The notes: a model not told the origin generated them from the sequence alone. Counted from the first letter of the stretch, positions 17,321 through 26,677 are shown. The stretch is 64,000 nt of DNA from Mycolicibacterium confluentis (GCF_010729895.1 NZ_AP022612.1:4650001-4714000); one strand, 5' to 3'. Translations and numbers: made by a program.

Positions 17321-18777
17321 TGACCGATCCGATCCCGACGCAGTTGACCGCGCTGGCCGCCGCCGCCCCTGATGCGCCTGCCATCACCTGCGAGGGCCGC
17401 ACCGTGACGCGGGCCGAGTTGGACAGCGCGACCAATAGGCTGGCCCGAGCCTTCGCTGATCTCGGTGTCGGACAAGACGATTACGTGACGATCTCGGTGC
17501 CCAACTCGATCGAGTGGATCGAGGCGGCGATCGCGTGCTGGAAGCTGGGCGCGGTGCCCCAACCGCTGGCGCCTGCCATGCCCGACGACGAGTTGGCCGC
17601 GATCCTGGACCTGCGCGAACGTGCACTTCTCGTCGGGCGCAGCGATCCCCGCGGCCGGACCCCGCACGTCCCGCCCGCGTTCACCCCCGACCCGCGGCAT
17701 TCGGATGCCGCACTGCCCGAAGCGATTTCGCCGGTCTGGAAGGCGATGGCCTCGGGCGGCAGCACCGGCAGGCCCAAGCTCATCGAGACCGGCGGAGACA
17801 GCCGCGTGTCCGCCCTGCTCGGATTCCCGCTCGGCGCGCAGGAGAACGACGTGCAGCTGATCTCGGTGCCGATGAGCCACAACACGGGGTTCACGGTGGC
17901 CGTCGCGGGCCTGCTGCTCGGGCACCACCTGATCCTGATGCCCCGGTTCGACGCGCACGAGTTCCTCCGGCTTGTGACCGAGCACCGGGTGAACTTCCTG
18001 GCGACCGTGCCGACGATCATGCAGCGACTGCTTCCGGTGTACCGCGCCGACCCGCAGGCCTACGACCTGAGCTCGATCCGCCGACTGTGGCATCTGGCCG
18101 CGCCGTGCCCGCCGGCGGTCAAGGAGGCGTGGATCGAGCTCGTCGGGCCGGAGGCGGTGTGGGAACTGTACGGCGGCACCGAACTTCAGGCGCTGACCTT
18201 CATCTCCGGGGATCAGTGGCTCGCGCACCGCGGATCGGTCGGGATCGTGGTCGCCGGGGAGATGAAAGTGCTCGACGACGACGGCCGCGAGTGCGCACCC
18301 GGCGAGGTGGGTGAGATCTACATGCGGGCCGCACCGGGAAGCCCGCCCACGTACCGCTACATCGGGGCGACGGCGAAGTCCCGGGACGGTTGGGAATCGA
18401 TCGGCGACCTCGGATGGTTCGACGAGGACGGCTTCCTGTACCTGTCCGACCGCCGGGTCGACATGTTCACCGTCGGCGGCAAGAACACCTATCCGGCCGA
18501 GATCGAGAACGCCCTCAACGAGCACCCCCATGTGCTGTCGGCCCTGGTGGTCGGGATACCGCACGAGGACCTGGGCCAGGTGCCGCACGCCCTGGTGCAG
18601 CCTGCTCCGGGGTCGGGTCTGGACTCCGATGCGGTCGTGGCCCACCTGCGGCAGTGCCTGGAGGCGCACAAGGTGCCGCGCAGCGTCGAGTTCGTCGACC
18701 GACCCCTGCGTGACGATGCGGGCAAGGCCCGCCGGTCGGCCGTACGCGACCAGGTCATCGCGGCGCGCGGCCGCTGA
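17320..18777 (+). CDS. Acyl-CoA/AMP ligase (bile acid-CoA ligase-like FadD)
   Basis: A 485-aa ANL-superfamily ligase that activates a carboxylic acid with ATP and CoA. Motifs are a P-loop variant (SGGSTGRPK), YGGTE, GDLGWFDEDG, and the C-terminal Lys in DAGKARR. The first P-loop residues SGGST instead of SSGTT, and the overall sequence, resemble bile acid- or steroid-type ligases; substrate specificity cannot be read directly. It is coupled to the upstream lactonase (TGATG overlap), so a lactone-derived hydroxy acid is an attractive substrate. It ends four bases before the convergent acyltransferase gene. Confidence 0.85.
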   Translation: MTDPIPTQLTALAAAAPDAPAITCEGRTVTRAELDSATNRLARAFADLGVGQDDYVTISVPNSIEWIEAAIACWKLGAVPQPLAPAMPDDELAAILDLRERALLVGRSDPRGRTPHVPPAFTPDPRHSDAALPEAISPVWKAMASGGSTGRPKLIETGGDSRVSALLGFPLGAQENDVQLISVPMSHNTGFTVAVAGLLLGHHLILMPRFDAHEFLRLVTEHRVNFLATVPTIMQRLLPVYRADPQAYDLSSIRRLWHLAAPCPPAVKEAWIELVGPEAVWELYGGTELQALTFISGDQWLAHRGSVGIVVAGEMKVLDDDGRECAPGEVGEIYMRAAPGSPPTYRYIGATAKSRDGWESIGDLGWFDEDGFLYLSDRRVDMFTVGGKNTYPAEIENALNEHPHVLSALVVGIPHEDLGQVPHALVQPAPGSGLDSDAVVAHLRQCLEAHKVPRSVEFVDRPLRDDAGKARRSAVRDQVIAARGR

Positions 18778-18780
18778 CCC

Positions 18781-20016
18781 TCACCGCGCGATCGCGGGCT
18801 CCGGGGTGTCGTCGGCCGAACTGTCCAGCGGTGCAACGCGATCGGCGCGGCGCCTCTCCCAGTTCCGCAGCGCCTGCCGGCACGGGTTCTCGATCAACGC
18901 GTAGCTGACGGCGGCCATCGCGAACCCGAACACCAGCGTGAGCGCGAGGATCACCGGCATGGCGCCGTTGAAGACGAACTTGCCGACCACGGGGAAGGCC
19001 ATGGCCAGCGCGGCCAGATGCCACACGAACAGGCCGTAGGACCACCGACCGAGCGTGACCATGATGGGGCTGCCGAGGATGCGGTGGTCGGTGTCTGGCC
19101 GGTCGAGCACCAGCGGCGCCAAGAGTCCCCAGGCGATGATGGCGCCCATCGCGGTGCGCACGACGAACTGCCCGAGCGTGGCCGGGGTCAGCCCCTCCGG
19201 TCCGGCCAGTGGCGAGGCCGAGATGACATAGGCCACGGCGACGATCAGCGCCATCACCCAGCGTCGGCGCGCCAGTCGGTGCATCCACCCGACCGGGCTG
19301 ACGGTCCACTCCGCGAGCAGCATCCCGGCGCCGAACCAGGACGCGTAGGCCGGCGGCCAGTTCAGGAAGTTGATGCCCTCGGCGGTCTCGATCGGCAGCA
19401 GACCCCACGCCAGGCTGATGACCGCGACCGCGGCGATCACCGGAATCCGGGCCCGCACGGGCAGGCGGCGGGCCAGCAGCGCCAGGAACGGGAGCACCAG
19501 ATAGAAGGTCACCTCGACCGACAGGCTCCACATCTGTGTCAGGCCGGGGGTCAGGGTCAGGGGCACATAGATCTGCGTCAGCGTTAAATTCGCCAGCCAC
19601 ACTGTGGAATTGGCGCCCGTGGCGTCGGGAAGCAGCAGCAGGATGACGATGACCGCGACGAGGTACCCCGGCATGATGCGCACGATGCGTGAGCGCAGGT
19701 AGTGCCCGGTCGGCGGACGGCGCCGCAGACCGCGCGCCGCGGCCGCGTGCCCCCGCCACAGCAGGAATCCCGACAGCGCGAAGAACACCGCAACGGCCAG
19801 GTCGAACCGGGACAGCAGCCGGCCCGTCACGCCGCTGGACTGGGCGGTCTGGAAGGCGACGTGGGTGATCACCACGCCGATCGCCGCACACGCCCGCAGG
19901 CCCTCCACGGGCGGCAGGAAGCTGCGGGTTCCGCCCACGCCTTCGGGGACGGGCGCCACTCCGTCGACACTGCTGCTCACCGCACCCAGTGTGCCCGCAC
20001 CCAGTCGATGGGCCAC
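18781..20016 (-). CDS. Acyltransferase-3 family integral membrane protein (Rv0228 type)
   Basis: A 411-aa membrane protein of the acyltransferase-3 family, which transfers acyl groups (often acetyl or succinyl) onto extracytoplasmic glycans or lipids. It has about ten membrane spans, an early LRACAAIGVVITHV segment with the catalytic-type His, and SLSVEVTFYLVLPFL, another family hallmark. Rv0228 in M. tuberculosis has the same position and size and has been linked to envelope glycan decoration. The start is uncertain: GTG at 19980 (SSSVDG) would give 399 aa and is equally plausible. The gene is divergent from the DUF3068 gene. Confidence 0.85.
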   Translation of the reverse strand: MAHRLGAGTLGAVSSSVDGVAPVPEGVGGTRSFLPPVEGLRACAAIGVVITHVAFQTAQSSGVTGRLLSRFDLAVAVFFALSGFLLWRGHAAAARGLRRRPPTGHYLRSRIVRIMPGYLVAVIVILLLLPDATGANSTVWLANLTLTQIYVPLTLTPGLTQMWSLSVEVTFYLVLPFLALLARRLPVRARIPVIAAVAVISLAWGLLPIETAEGINFLNWPPAYASWFGAGMLLAEWTVSPVGWMHRLARRRWVMALIVAVAYVISASPLAGPEGLTPATLGQFVVRTAMGAIIAWGLLAPLVLDRPDTDHRILGSPIMVTLGRWSYGLFVWHLAALAMAFPVVGKFVFNGAMPVILALTLVFGFAMAAVSYALIENPCRQALRNWERRRADRVAPLDSSADDTPEPAIAR

Positions 20017-20111
20017 GAAGACCCGACGATAAGCCGGGGCCTTAGGGTCTGCTGTTAGGGTTCGAACGGGTTTGCCTCGACTGCCCGGACCGGAAGGAAG
20101 GTACGCGCGCC

Positions 20112-21338
20112 TTGAACCGTGCAGTGACGTTGCGTGTGGCCGCGTGCGGCCTGCTGGGGCTCGGAGCGGCCCTCCTCATCGCCGCCCTGCTGTTGTCGAC
20201 CTACACGACGAGCCGAATCCAGAAGATTCCGCTCGACTTGGACGCGACGCTGGTGAGCAACGGCACCGGAAGCGCCCTGGATCCCGACTCGCTGAGCCAG
20301 CAGAACTTCGTCATCGACAAGAACGTGCCGCTGGTGTCCCAGCAGCAGATAAGCGTCGAGTCCCCGGCCAACGCCGATGTCGTGACTCTGCAGGTCGGCA
20401 CGTCGGTGCGGCGCACGGACAAGCAGAAGGACAACGGCCTGCTGCTGGCCATGGTCGACACCGTGACGCTGGACCGGTCCACCGCTGAGGCCGTCTCCGA
20501 CGAGACTCACCCCGGCGGTTCGGTGCAGAAGCCGCGCTCGATCGACGACGCCAAGGCCCCCACCAACATCGCACTGCCCCACGAGGGCCTGTCGTACCGC
20601 TTCCCGTTCGACACCGAGAAGAAGACCTACCCGTTCTTCGATCCGATCGCCCAGAAGGCCTTCGACGCCAACTACGAGGGTGAAGAGGACGTCAACGGGC
20701 TCACCACCTACCGGTTCACCCAGAACGTCGGCTACGACGCCGACGGCAAGCTGGTCAAGCCGATCAGGTACGCGTCGCTCTATGACGACGAGGTCGACAG
20801 CGAGGTCACCGCGATGGCCTCGCAGTGGGGTGTTCCGGGCGAACCCGAGGAGCGCATCACGATGCAGCGCTTCTACGCCGCGCAGCGCACGTTCTGGGTC
20901 GATCCTGTGTCGGGCACCATCGTCAAGGCCGAGGAGCACGCGAACCATTACTACGCGCGCGACGAACTGCGGCCCGAGGTCGCGCTGGTCGACTACAAGG
21001 TGACCTCCACCCAGGAGACCGTCGAGGACCAGGTGGCGGCCGCCCGCGACGAGCGGGACAAGATCGCACTGTGGTCGCGCATCCTGCCGATCACCTTCAC
21101 CGCGGCGGGCCTCATCGCCCTGGTCGCCGGAGCACTGCTCGGCTCGTTCGGGATGCGCGCTGAGGCCGAACTGATCGATCCGGGCCTGGACCGCGATGAG
21201 GGCGGATTCTTCGGCGGCTTCGCGAGCCGACGCGGCGAGGACACCGGTCCGATGCCCGCGGCGGAGGCCGAAACCGAGAAACTCCCGGCGCAGCGGCCGG
21301 ATCTGCATCGCGAGCAGGGCCCGCCCAACCAACCGTGA
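20112..21338 (+). CDS. DUF3068 (PorA-family) membrane protein, Rv0227c type
   Basis: A 408-aa protein with an N-terminal membrane span (residues 6-29), a large extracytoplasmic beta-rich domain, and a second span near residues 325-346 followed by an acidic cytoplasmic tail. This architecture is the DUF3068 family. A homologue in M. smegmatis and C. glutamicum has been connected with lipomannan maturation and lipoarabinomannan synthesis (established, from memory). TTG at 20112 is chosen because GGAAGGAAGG (20092-20101) lies 10 bases upstream. The stop overlaps the next start in GTGA, so the following membrane protein is co-translated. With the adjacent GT-C-like protein and glycosyltransferase it forms an envelope-glycan block. 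Confidence 0.85.
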   Translation: MNRAVTLRVAACGLLGLGAALLIAALLLSTYTTSRIQKIPLDLDATLVSNGTGSALDPDSLSQQNFVIDKNVPLVSQQQISVESPANADVVTLQVGTSVRRTDKQKDNGLLLAMVDTVTLDRSTAEAVSDETHPGGSVQKPRSIDDAKAPTNIALPHEGLSYRFPFDTEKKTYPFFDPIAQKAFDANYEGEEDVNGLTTYRFTQNVGYDADGKLVKPIRYASLYDDEVDSEVTAMASQWGVPGEPEERITMQRFYAAQRTFWVDPVSGTIVKAEEHANHYYARDELRPEVALVDYKVTSTQETVEDQVAAARDERDKIALWSRILPITFTAAGLIALVAGALLGSFGMRAEAELIDPGLDRDEGGFFGGFASRRGEDTGPMPAAEAETEKLPAQRPDLHREQGPPNQP

Positions 21339-23062
21339 CCCGGCGCAGCGCGGCGGTGCCCGCGTACGCGCTGGTACTCGCACTCGTCGTCACCGCCCCA
21401 CTGCTGGGGCCCGGGTATCTGCTGCTGCGGGACGCGGTGTCCACACCGCGCTCGCACCTGACCGACACCGCCCTCGGCCTGTCCCAGGCCGCCCCGCGTG
21501 CACTGCCGCAGGATTTCCTGATGGCGCTGGTCTCGCAGGTCGTCGACGGCGGAATTCTGCTGAAGGCGCTGTTGATCGCGGGCCTGTGGGCGGCCGGCTG
21601 GGGTGCCGCCCGACTCGCCGACACCGTGCTGCCCGACGTGGGCCTGCCGGGCCAGTTCGTCGCGGCCACGGTGGCGATCTGGAATCCGTATGTCGCCGAA
21701 CGTCTTCTGCAGGGGCACTGGAGCCTGCTGGTCGGCTACGGCTGCCTGCCGTGGGTGGCCGTCGCGATGCTGCGCCTGCGCGCAGGTCAGACCGGTTGGT
21801 CCGGACGCGCCGGGTGGGCCGCGTTGGCGTTCTGGATCGCGCTGGCCGGCCTGACCCCGACAGGCCTGCTGCTGGCCCTCGTCGTTGCGCTGGTCTGCGT
21901 CAGCGCACCGGGAACCGGTGCGAGCCGGATTCGGTGCGCGGCAGGCGCGGTGTCCCTCGCGGTGCTGTGTGCGCTGCCCTGGCTGGTTGCGGCCGCGGTC
22001 TCCGACTCACTGTCCGGGTACGACGCCTCCGGTGCGGGCACGGCCGCCTTCGCGGCCCGCGCCGAACCCGGGTTGGGCACCCTCGGCAGCCTTGCCGGGC
22101 TCGCAGGAATCTGGAACGCGCAGGCCGTGCCCGGATCCCGCACGACACTGTTCGCGCTGGCCGCGACCGCGGTGCTGGTGGTCATCGTCGCGGTCGGGGT
22201 CCCGGCCGTGCTGCGGCGACGGTCGGCCGTCGGCCTTCTGGTGCTCGCCGCGGCCGCGGTGCTGCTGCCGGCGGTGCTGGCGACCGGCGTCGGGGTGGCG
22301 GCCGTGGAGGCCGCGTCCTCGGTGCTTCCGGGTCTGGGCGTGCTGCGGGACGGGCAGAAGTGGGTGGCGCTGGCCATGCCGGGCTACGCGGTGGCCGCCG
22401 CGGGCGCGGTCGTCACGCTGTCGCGCTGGAGGATCGGCGCGCGCCAGGTGGTGACGGCCACAGCCCTGTGCGCCGCTCTGATCGCGGTGCTGCCCGATCT
22501 CGCGTGGGGCGTGTGGGGTTCGGTGCGGCCCGTGCAGTACCCGCCGGGATGGGCCGCCGTCGCCGAGAGGATCGACGCGGACCCGCACGTCGTCGCGGTG
22601 CTGCCCGCCGACGCCATGCGGCGGTTCGACTGGGCCGGACCGGCCCCCGTGCTCGATCCGCTGCCGCGGTGGCTCGACGCCGACGTGCTGGCCACCGGAG
22701 ACCTGGCGATTTCGGGTCAGACGGTGCGCGGCGAAGGTGGCGACGCCCGCGCGGTGCAGGACCTGCTGCTGGCCGGCGGCGACCCCGCCCGCCTGGCGGA
22801 CCTCGGCGTGGGCTGGGTGGTCGTGGAGGCCGACTCTGAGGGCGAAATGGGTTCAGCGGCAACCACTCTGGATCGGCTGCCGCTGGAGTACGCCGATGAG
22901 CACATGCGGCTGTACCGGATCGAGGGCACGCCTGCGCCCCAGACGAATCCCCGGCGCGGCCTCTTGATCGCGGCGCACGCCGTGTGGTTGGCGGTGCTGC
23001 TCGCGGGCTTTGTCGGTCAGATCTCGGTCGGTCAGACCAGGTCGGTCAGACCAGGCCGCTGA
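21335..23062 (+). CDS. Polytopic membrane protein, GT-C-like (Rv0226c type)
   Basis: A 575-aa protein with about ten to twelve membrane spans, a periplasmic C-terminal portion and a final span near residues 550-567. A segment LRDGQKWVAL near residue 340 resembles LRNVHKLEPLVRLP in AftD, and WNPYVAERLLQGHW recalls GT-C glycosyltransferases. It is therefore probably a GT-C-fold enzyme or relative acting on a polyprenyl-phosphate sugar; activity is unknown. The GTG start overlaps the DUF3068 stop by 4 bases. Its 3' end overlaps the convergent glycosyltransferase gene by 17 bases. The last residues are encoded by an imperfect repeat of GGTCGGTCAGACCA. Confidence 0.75.
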   Translation: MTRRSAAVPAYALVLALVVTAPLLGPGYLLLRDAVSTPRSHLTDTALGLSQAAPRALPQDFLMALVSQVVDGGILLKALLIAGLWAAGWGAARLADTVLPDVGLPGQFVAATVAIWNPYVAERLLQGHWSLLVGYGCLPWVAVAMLRLRAGQTGWSGRAGWAALAFWIALAGLTPTGLLLALVVALVCVSAPGTGASRIRCAAGAVSLAVLCALPWLVAAAVSDSLSGYDASGAGTAAFAARAEPGLGTLGSLAGLAGIWNAQAVPGSRTTLFALAATAVLVVIVAVGVPAVLRRRSAVGLLVLAAAAVLLPAVLATGVGVAAVEAASSVLPGLGVLRDGQKWVALAMPGYAVAAAGAVVTLSRWRIGARQVVTATALCAALIAVLPDLAWGVWGSVRPVQYPPGWAAVAERIDADPHVVAVLPADAMRRFDWAGPAPVLDPLPRWLDADVLATGDLAISGQTVRGEGGDARAVQDLLLAGGDPARLADLGVGWVVVEADSEGEMGSAATTLDRLPLEYADEHMRLYRIEGTPAPQTNPRRGLLIAAHAVWLAVLLAGFVGQISVGQTRSVRPGR

Positions 23063-24206
23063 CTCGACGCCCGGACTGAACGGTCTGGAGCACGTGGCCC
23101 ATGGCCTGCGCGCTCTGCGGCCAGGAGAACTCGAGGCAGCGGGCCTGGGCCTTGCTGCCCAACTCGTCACGCAGCACGGGGTCGGACAGCACGTCCTCGA
23201 GTCGGTGCACCAGTTCGGACCGGTCGTCGACCAGGATTCCGGTGACACCGTCGACGATCGAATCGGTCAGGCCGCCCGAGGACCGGTAGCCGATGGTCGG
23301 CACGCCGTGCTGGGCGGCTTCGACGACGGCCAGCCCCCACCCCTCTTTTCGTGAGGGCAGCACATGCACCCACGAGCGTTGCACGACATGGTGTTTGGTC
23401 ACGTCGTCGACGTGGCCGTGGAACGTGACGGCATCCGAGATACCCAGCGCCGCGGCGTGATCGACCAGGTTCTGCTGCCACCAGCCACCGCCCACGACGT
23501 CGAGGTGCAGACCCGGGATCCGCTCACGCAGCACCGCGACGGCGTCCAGGGCATCCTCGATCTGCTTGTGCGGCACCAGTCGGGACAGCACCGACACCCG
23601 GGGGGCAGCCGACCGCGGCGCGGTCAGCGTGGCCGCGGGGGCCGGGTCGAGGCCGTTGCGCACCACCGCGATGTGCCGGGGGTCGACGCCGAGTTCGGAC
23701 AGATCGCGCATCGACGGCAGCGAGACCGTGACGTACTGGTTGTGCCGGTGCAGGCGGGGTGAGAGCCAGGACTCGACGAACCACCCGAACCTGCCGGTGC
23801 GCCGCCCGGCCACGGGCCACTGTTCGCGGTGGCAGTGGTGCACCAGCACCACAGCGCGACGCCCGTAGGCCAGCCGCGCCAGGAAGGGAATGCCGTTCTG
23901 GGTGTCGATCACGACGTCCGGGCGGGCATGCCGCAGCGGTCCCAGCCCGAACCGGGCCAACACCATGGCCAGGCCGGCCCAGACGTACACCGAGTAGGCT
24001 CCACCGCCTCGTGAGATCCGGACACCGTCGATGACACCGCGTCGCGGCGCCCCGGGATACCGCGCGGTGCGCAGCGTGACGCGCACTCCGGACGACGCCA
24101 GGTGCGCACCGATGCGCTGCACGTAGGCTTCGCTGCCGCCGCCCTGTGGGTGCCCGGTGTCACGCCAGCACAGCATGAGGACGGAACGTACGGGAGGGGC
24201 GGACAT
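23046..24206 (-). CDS. GT4-family glycosyltransferase (Rv0225 type)
   Basis: A 386-aa cytosolic GT-B retaining glycosyltransferase, family GT4. It has an N-terminal GGGSEAYVQRIG acceptor-side motif, a Rossmann donor domain, and the EX7E signature in EGWGLAVVEAAQHG near residue 285. It would transfer a sugar from a nucleotide donor to a lipid or glycan. The neighbours (DUF3068, GT-C-like protein, methyltransferase, aftD) point to lipomannan/lipoarabinomannan or another envelope glycan, but acceptor and sugar are unknown. Its 3' end overlaps the convergent membrane-protein gene. The start at 24206 is 66 bp from the divergent methyltransferase gene. Confidence 0.88.
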   Translation of the reverse strand: MSAPPVRSVLMLCWRDTGHPQGGGSEAYVQRIGAHLASSGVRVTLRTARYPGAPRRGVIDGVRISRGGGAYSVYVWAGLAMVLARFGLGPLRHARPDVVIDTQNGIPFLARLAYGRRAVVLVHHCHREQWPVAGRRTGRFGWFVESWLSPRLHRHNQYVTVSLPSMRDLSELGVDPRHIAVVRNGLDPAPAATLTAPRSAAPRVSVLSRLVPHKQIEDALDAVAVLRERIPGLHLDVVGGGWWQQNLVDHAAALGISDAVTFHGHVDDVTKHHVVQRSWVHVLPSRKEGWGLAVVEAAQHGVPTIGYRSSGGLTDSIVDGVTGILVDDRSELVHRLEDVLSDPVLRDELGSKAQARCLEFSWPQSAQAMGHVLQTVQSGRRVSGLV

Positions 24207-24271
24207 CGCACCCCAGAGTAGCTGGACCAGGACCCAGACCCCCAGCCGTGAGCGCTGCGTAGGGTGACCCG

Positions 24272-25039
24272 GTGGGCATCACCGACATCTTCTCGAGGCG
24301 CGCGACGCTGGCCAGGTCGGTGCGGCTTCTGAGCGAGTTCCGCTACGAGCAGAGCGACCCCGCCCGCTTCTACACCGCACTGGCCGAGGACACCGCGGCC
24401 ATGGTCGGCGATCTGTGGGCCGGCGTTGACGGCGGTCGCGCTCCCGTGGGGCGCACGGTGCTCGACGTCGGCGGCGGCCCGGGATACTTCGCTGACGCGT
24501 TCACCGCGCGGGGTCTGCACTACATCGGCGTCGAACCCGATCCCAGCGAGATGCACGCGGCCCCAAGCCTGGACCGCAGCGCGGGCAGTTTCGTGCGCGC
24601 CTCCGGGATGGCGCTGCCGTTCGCGGATGACAGCGTCGACATCTGCCTGTCCTCCAACGTCGCCGAGCACGTGCGCGACCCGTGGCGGATGGGTGCCGAG
24701 ATGCTGCGGGTGACGCGCCCCGGCGGCCTCGTGGTGCTCTCGTACACGGTCTGGCTGGGTCCGTTCGGCGGTCACGAGATGGGCCTGACGCACTACCTGG
24801 GCGGCGCGCGCGCCGCCGCACGCTACACCCGTAGACACGGCCGCCCGCCGAAGAACAACTACGGATCGTCACTGTTCGCGGTGTCGGCCGCCGACGGCCT
24901 GGAGTGGGCGGCCAGCACAGGTGCGGCCCTGGCCGCATTCCCTCGCTACCACCCGCAATGGGCCTGGTGGATGACCGAGGTGCCCGTGCTGCGGGAGTTC
25001 CTGGTGAGCAATCTGGTGCTCGTCCTTCGCGCCCCGTAG
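24272..25039 (+). CDS. SAM-dependent methyltransferase (Rv0224c type)
   Basis: A 255-aa class I methyltransferase with motif I VLDVGGGPG (residues 64-72), a GVEPD acidic motif and the post-motif SSNVAEHV. It resembles Rv0224c, which has the same neighbours in M. tuberculosis. A role in methylating a cell-envelope sugar or lipid is suggested by the adjacent glycosyltransferase; the substrate is not known. It starts with GTG at 24272 and is divergent from the glycosyltransferase gene. The aldehyde dehydrogenase gene follows in the same direction after 54 bp, but that gene appears to have its own control sequence. Confidence 0.85.
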   Translation: MGITDIFSRRATLARSVRLLSEFRYEQSDPARFYTALAEDTAAMVGDLWAGVDGGRAPVGRTVLDVGGGPGYFADAFTARGLHYIGVEPDPSEMHAAPSLDRSAGSFVRASGMALPFADDSVDICLSSNVAEHVRDPWRMGAEMLRVTRPGGLVVLSYTVWLGPFGGHEMGLTHYLGGARAAARYTRRHGRPPKNNYGSSLFAVSAADGLEWAASTGAALAAFPRYHPQWAWWMTEVPVLREFLVSNLVLVLRAP

Positions 25040-25048
25040 ACGGTGGAC

Positions 25049-25062
25049 TGAAACAGGTTCTC
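25049..25062. promoter_or_regulatory. Near-match to the KstR motif (AAC-N2-GTT) before the aldehyde dehydrogenase gene
   Basis: TGAAACAGGTTCTC fits the mycobacterial KstR pattern TnnAACnnGTTnnA except for the final base. It also overlaps GAAAC...GTTTC arms at 25050-25054 and 25063-25067. It lies 31 bp before the ATG. KstR binding is a hypothesis. Confidence 0.3.
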
Positions 25063-25093
25063 GTTTCTTGACGGGGTGGGTAATGTTTTCGCT

Positions 25094-26572
25094 ATGACAC
25101 AGACGACGTCGGCCATCAAGACCGAGTACGACAAGCTCTTCATCGGTGGGCAGTGGGTTTCGCCGAGCACCTCCGAGATCATCGAGGTCTTCTCGCCTGC
25201 CACCGGGGAGAAGGTCGGCGAGGTGCCACTGGCCGCCAAGGCCGACGTCGACGCCGCCTTCGCCGCGGCCCGCAAGGCGTTCGACGAGGGTCCGTGGCCC
25301 CGCAAGACCCCGCACGAGCGGCAGGCCGTGCTGGCCAAGGCCGTCGAACTGATCGAGGCGCGCGCCGACGAGTTCAAGGCGCTGCTCAAGCTCGAGACCG
25401 GTCAGCCACAGACCATCGTCGACATGATGCAGTACGGCGCGGCCATGTCGACCCTGCACTTCTACGCCTCGGCGGCCGACAAGTTCGCGTGGAAGGACAT
25501 CCGCGACGGCGCCTACGGCCAGACCCTGGTCCTCAAGGAGCCGATCGGCGTGGTCGGCGCCGTCGTCGCCTGGAACGTCCCGTTCTTCCTGGCCGCCAAC
25601 AAGCTGGGCCCGGCGCTGCTGGCCGGATGCACCATCGTGCTCAAGCCCGCGGCCGAGACCCCGCTGACCACCAACCTGATGGCCGAGGTCTTCGCCGAGG
25701 CCGGCCTGCCCGAGGGCGTGCTCTCGGTGGTGCCCGGCGGCCCCGAGACCGGACGCGCGCTCACCGACAACCCCGAGATCGACAAGTTCACCTTCACCGG
25801 GTCCAGCGCGGTCGGCAAGGAGATCGGCAAGATCGCGGCCGAGCGCCTCAAGCCGTGCACGCTGGAGCTGGGCGGCAAGTCCGCGGCCATCATCCTCGAG
25901 GACGCGGACCTGGACTCCACGCTGCCGATGCTGATCTTCTCGGGCCTGATGAACACCGGTCAGGCCTGCGTCGGGCAGACCCGCATCCTGGCACCGCGGT
26001 CGCGCTACGACGAGGTCGTCGAGAAGGTGGGCAACGCCGTCGGCGCCATGCCGGTCGGCCTGCCCGACGATCCGGCCGCCGCTGTCGGCCCGCTGATCTC
26101 GGAGAAGCAGCGTGAGCGCGTCGAGGGCTACATCAAGAAGGGTGTCGAGGAGGGCGCTCGCCTGGTCACAGGCGGCGGCCGGCCCGAGGGCCTGGACAGC
26201 GGCTGGTTCGTGCAGCCCACGGTGTTCGCCGACGTCGAGAACTCCATGACCATCGCGCAGGAGGAGATCTTCGGTCCCGTCCTCGTGGTGATCCCCTACG
26301 AGGACGAGGCCGACGCCGTGCGCATCGCCAACGACTCGGTCTACGGCCTGGCGGGTTCGGTGTACACCACCGACAACAAGAAGGCTCTCGAGATCGCGTC
26401 GCAGATCCGCACTGGCACCTACGGCGTCAACATGTACGCCTTCGATCCGGGCGCACCGTTCGGCGGGTACAAGAACTCCGGCGTCGGCCGCGAGTGCGGA
26501 CCCGAGGGCATCGCGGGCTACTGCGAGTCCAAGAGCGTGCTGCTGCCGTTCGGTTACACCCCGGAGGACTGA
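25094..26572 (+). CDS. Aldehyde dehydrogenase (Rv0223c type)
   Basis: A 492-aa NAD(P)-dependent aldehyde dehydrogenase oxidising an aldehyde to its acid. The catalytic set is complete: Asn161 (AWNVPFF), general base Glu258 (LELGGKS), nucleophile Cys292 (GQACVGQTR), and the cofactor loop FTGSSAVGK. The ATG at 25094 is preferred; an in-frame GTG at 25076 has no better signal. It matches Rv0223c by position. The surrounding acyl-CoA genes suggest it feeds fatty or alicyclic acids into CoA activation. A long hairpin follows 15 bases after the stop. Confidence 0.93.
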   Translation: MTQTTSAIKTEYDKLFIGGQWVSPSTSEIIEVFSPATGEKVGEVPLAAKADVDAAFAAARKAFDEGPWPRKTPHERQAVLAKAVELIEARADEFKALLKLETGQPQTIVDMMQYGAAMSTLHFYASAADKFAWKDIRDGAYGQTLVLKEPIGVVGAVVAWNVPFFLAANKLGPALLAGCTIVLKPAAETPLTTNLMAEVFAEAGLPEGVLSVVPGGPETGRALTDNPEIDKFTFTGSSAVGKEIGKIAAERLKPCTLELGGKSAAIILEDADLDSTLPMLIFSGLMNTGQACVGQTRILAPRSRYDEVVEKVGNAVGAMPVGLPDDPAAAVGPLISEKQRERVEGYIKKGVEEGARLVTGGGRPEGLDSGWFVQPTVFADVENSMTIAQEEIFGPVLVVIPYEDEADAVRIANDSVYGLAGSVYTTDNKKALEIASQIRTGTYGVNMYAFDPGAPFGGYKNSGVGRECGPEGIAGYCESKSVLLPFGYTPED

Positions 26573-26587
26573 CCCCCTTTTTCACCG

Positions 26588-26645
26588 CGAGCAGACGCGG
26601 AATCGCACGGTTCCGGTCCGGAATGTGCGAGTCCGCGTCTGCTCG
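26588..26645 (+). terminator. Long hairpin after the aldehyde dehydrogenase gene
   Basis: Two 21-nt arms (26588-26608 and 26625-26645) pair with one mismatch around a 16-nt loop. The arms contain GAGCAGACGCGGA and its complement. There is no T tract. It probably ends the aldehyde dehydrogenase transcript; the thiolase promoter begins immediately after. Confidence 0.65.
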
Positions 26646-26648
26646 GCG

Positions 26649-26677
26649 TTTCACGGCACTACGCGTTACGGTAATAT
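26649..26677 (+). promoter_or_regulatory. Candidate thiolase promoter (-35 TTTCAC, -10 TAATAT)
   Basis: TTTCAC (26649-26654) and TAATAT (26672-26677) are 17 bp apart. The spacer ends in TTACGG, so TTACGGTAA, an odd-length palindrome, overlaps the -10. The thiolase ATG is 54 bp downstream of the -10. Confidence 0.35.
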
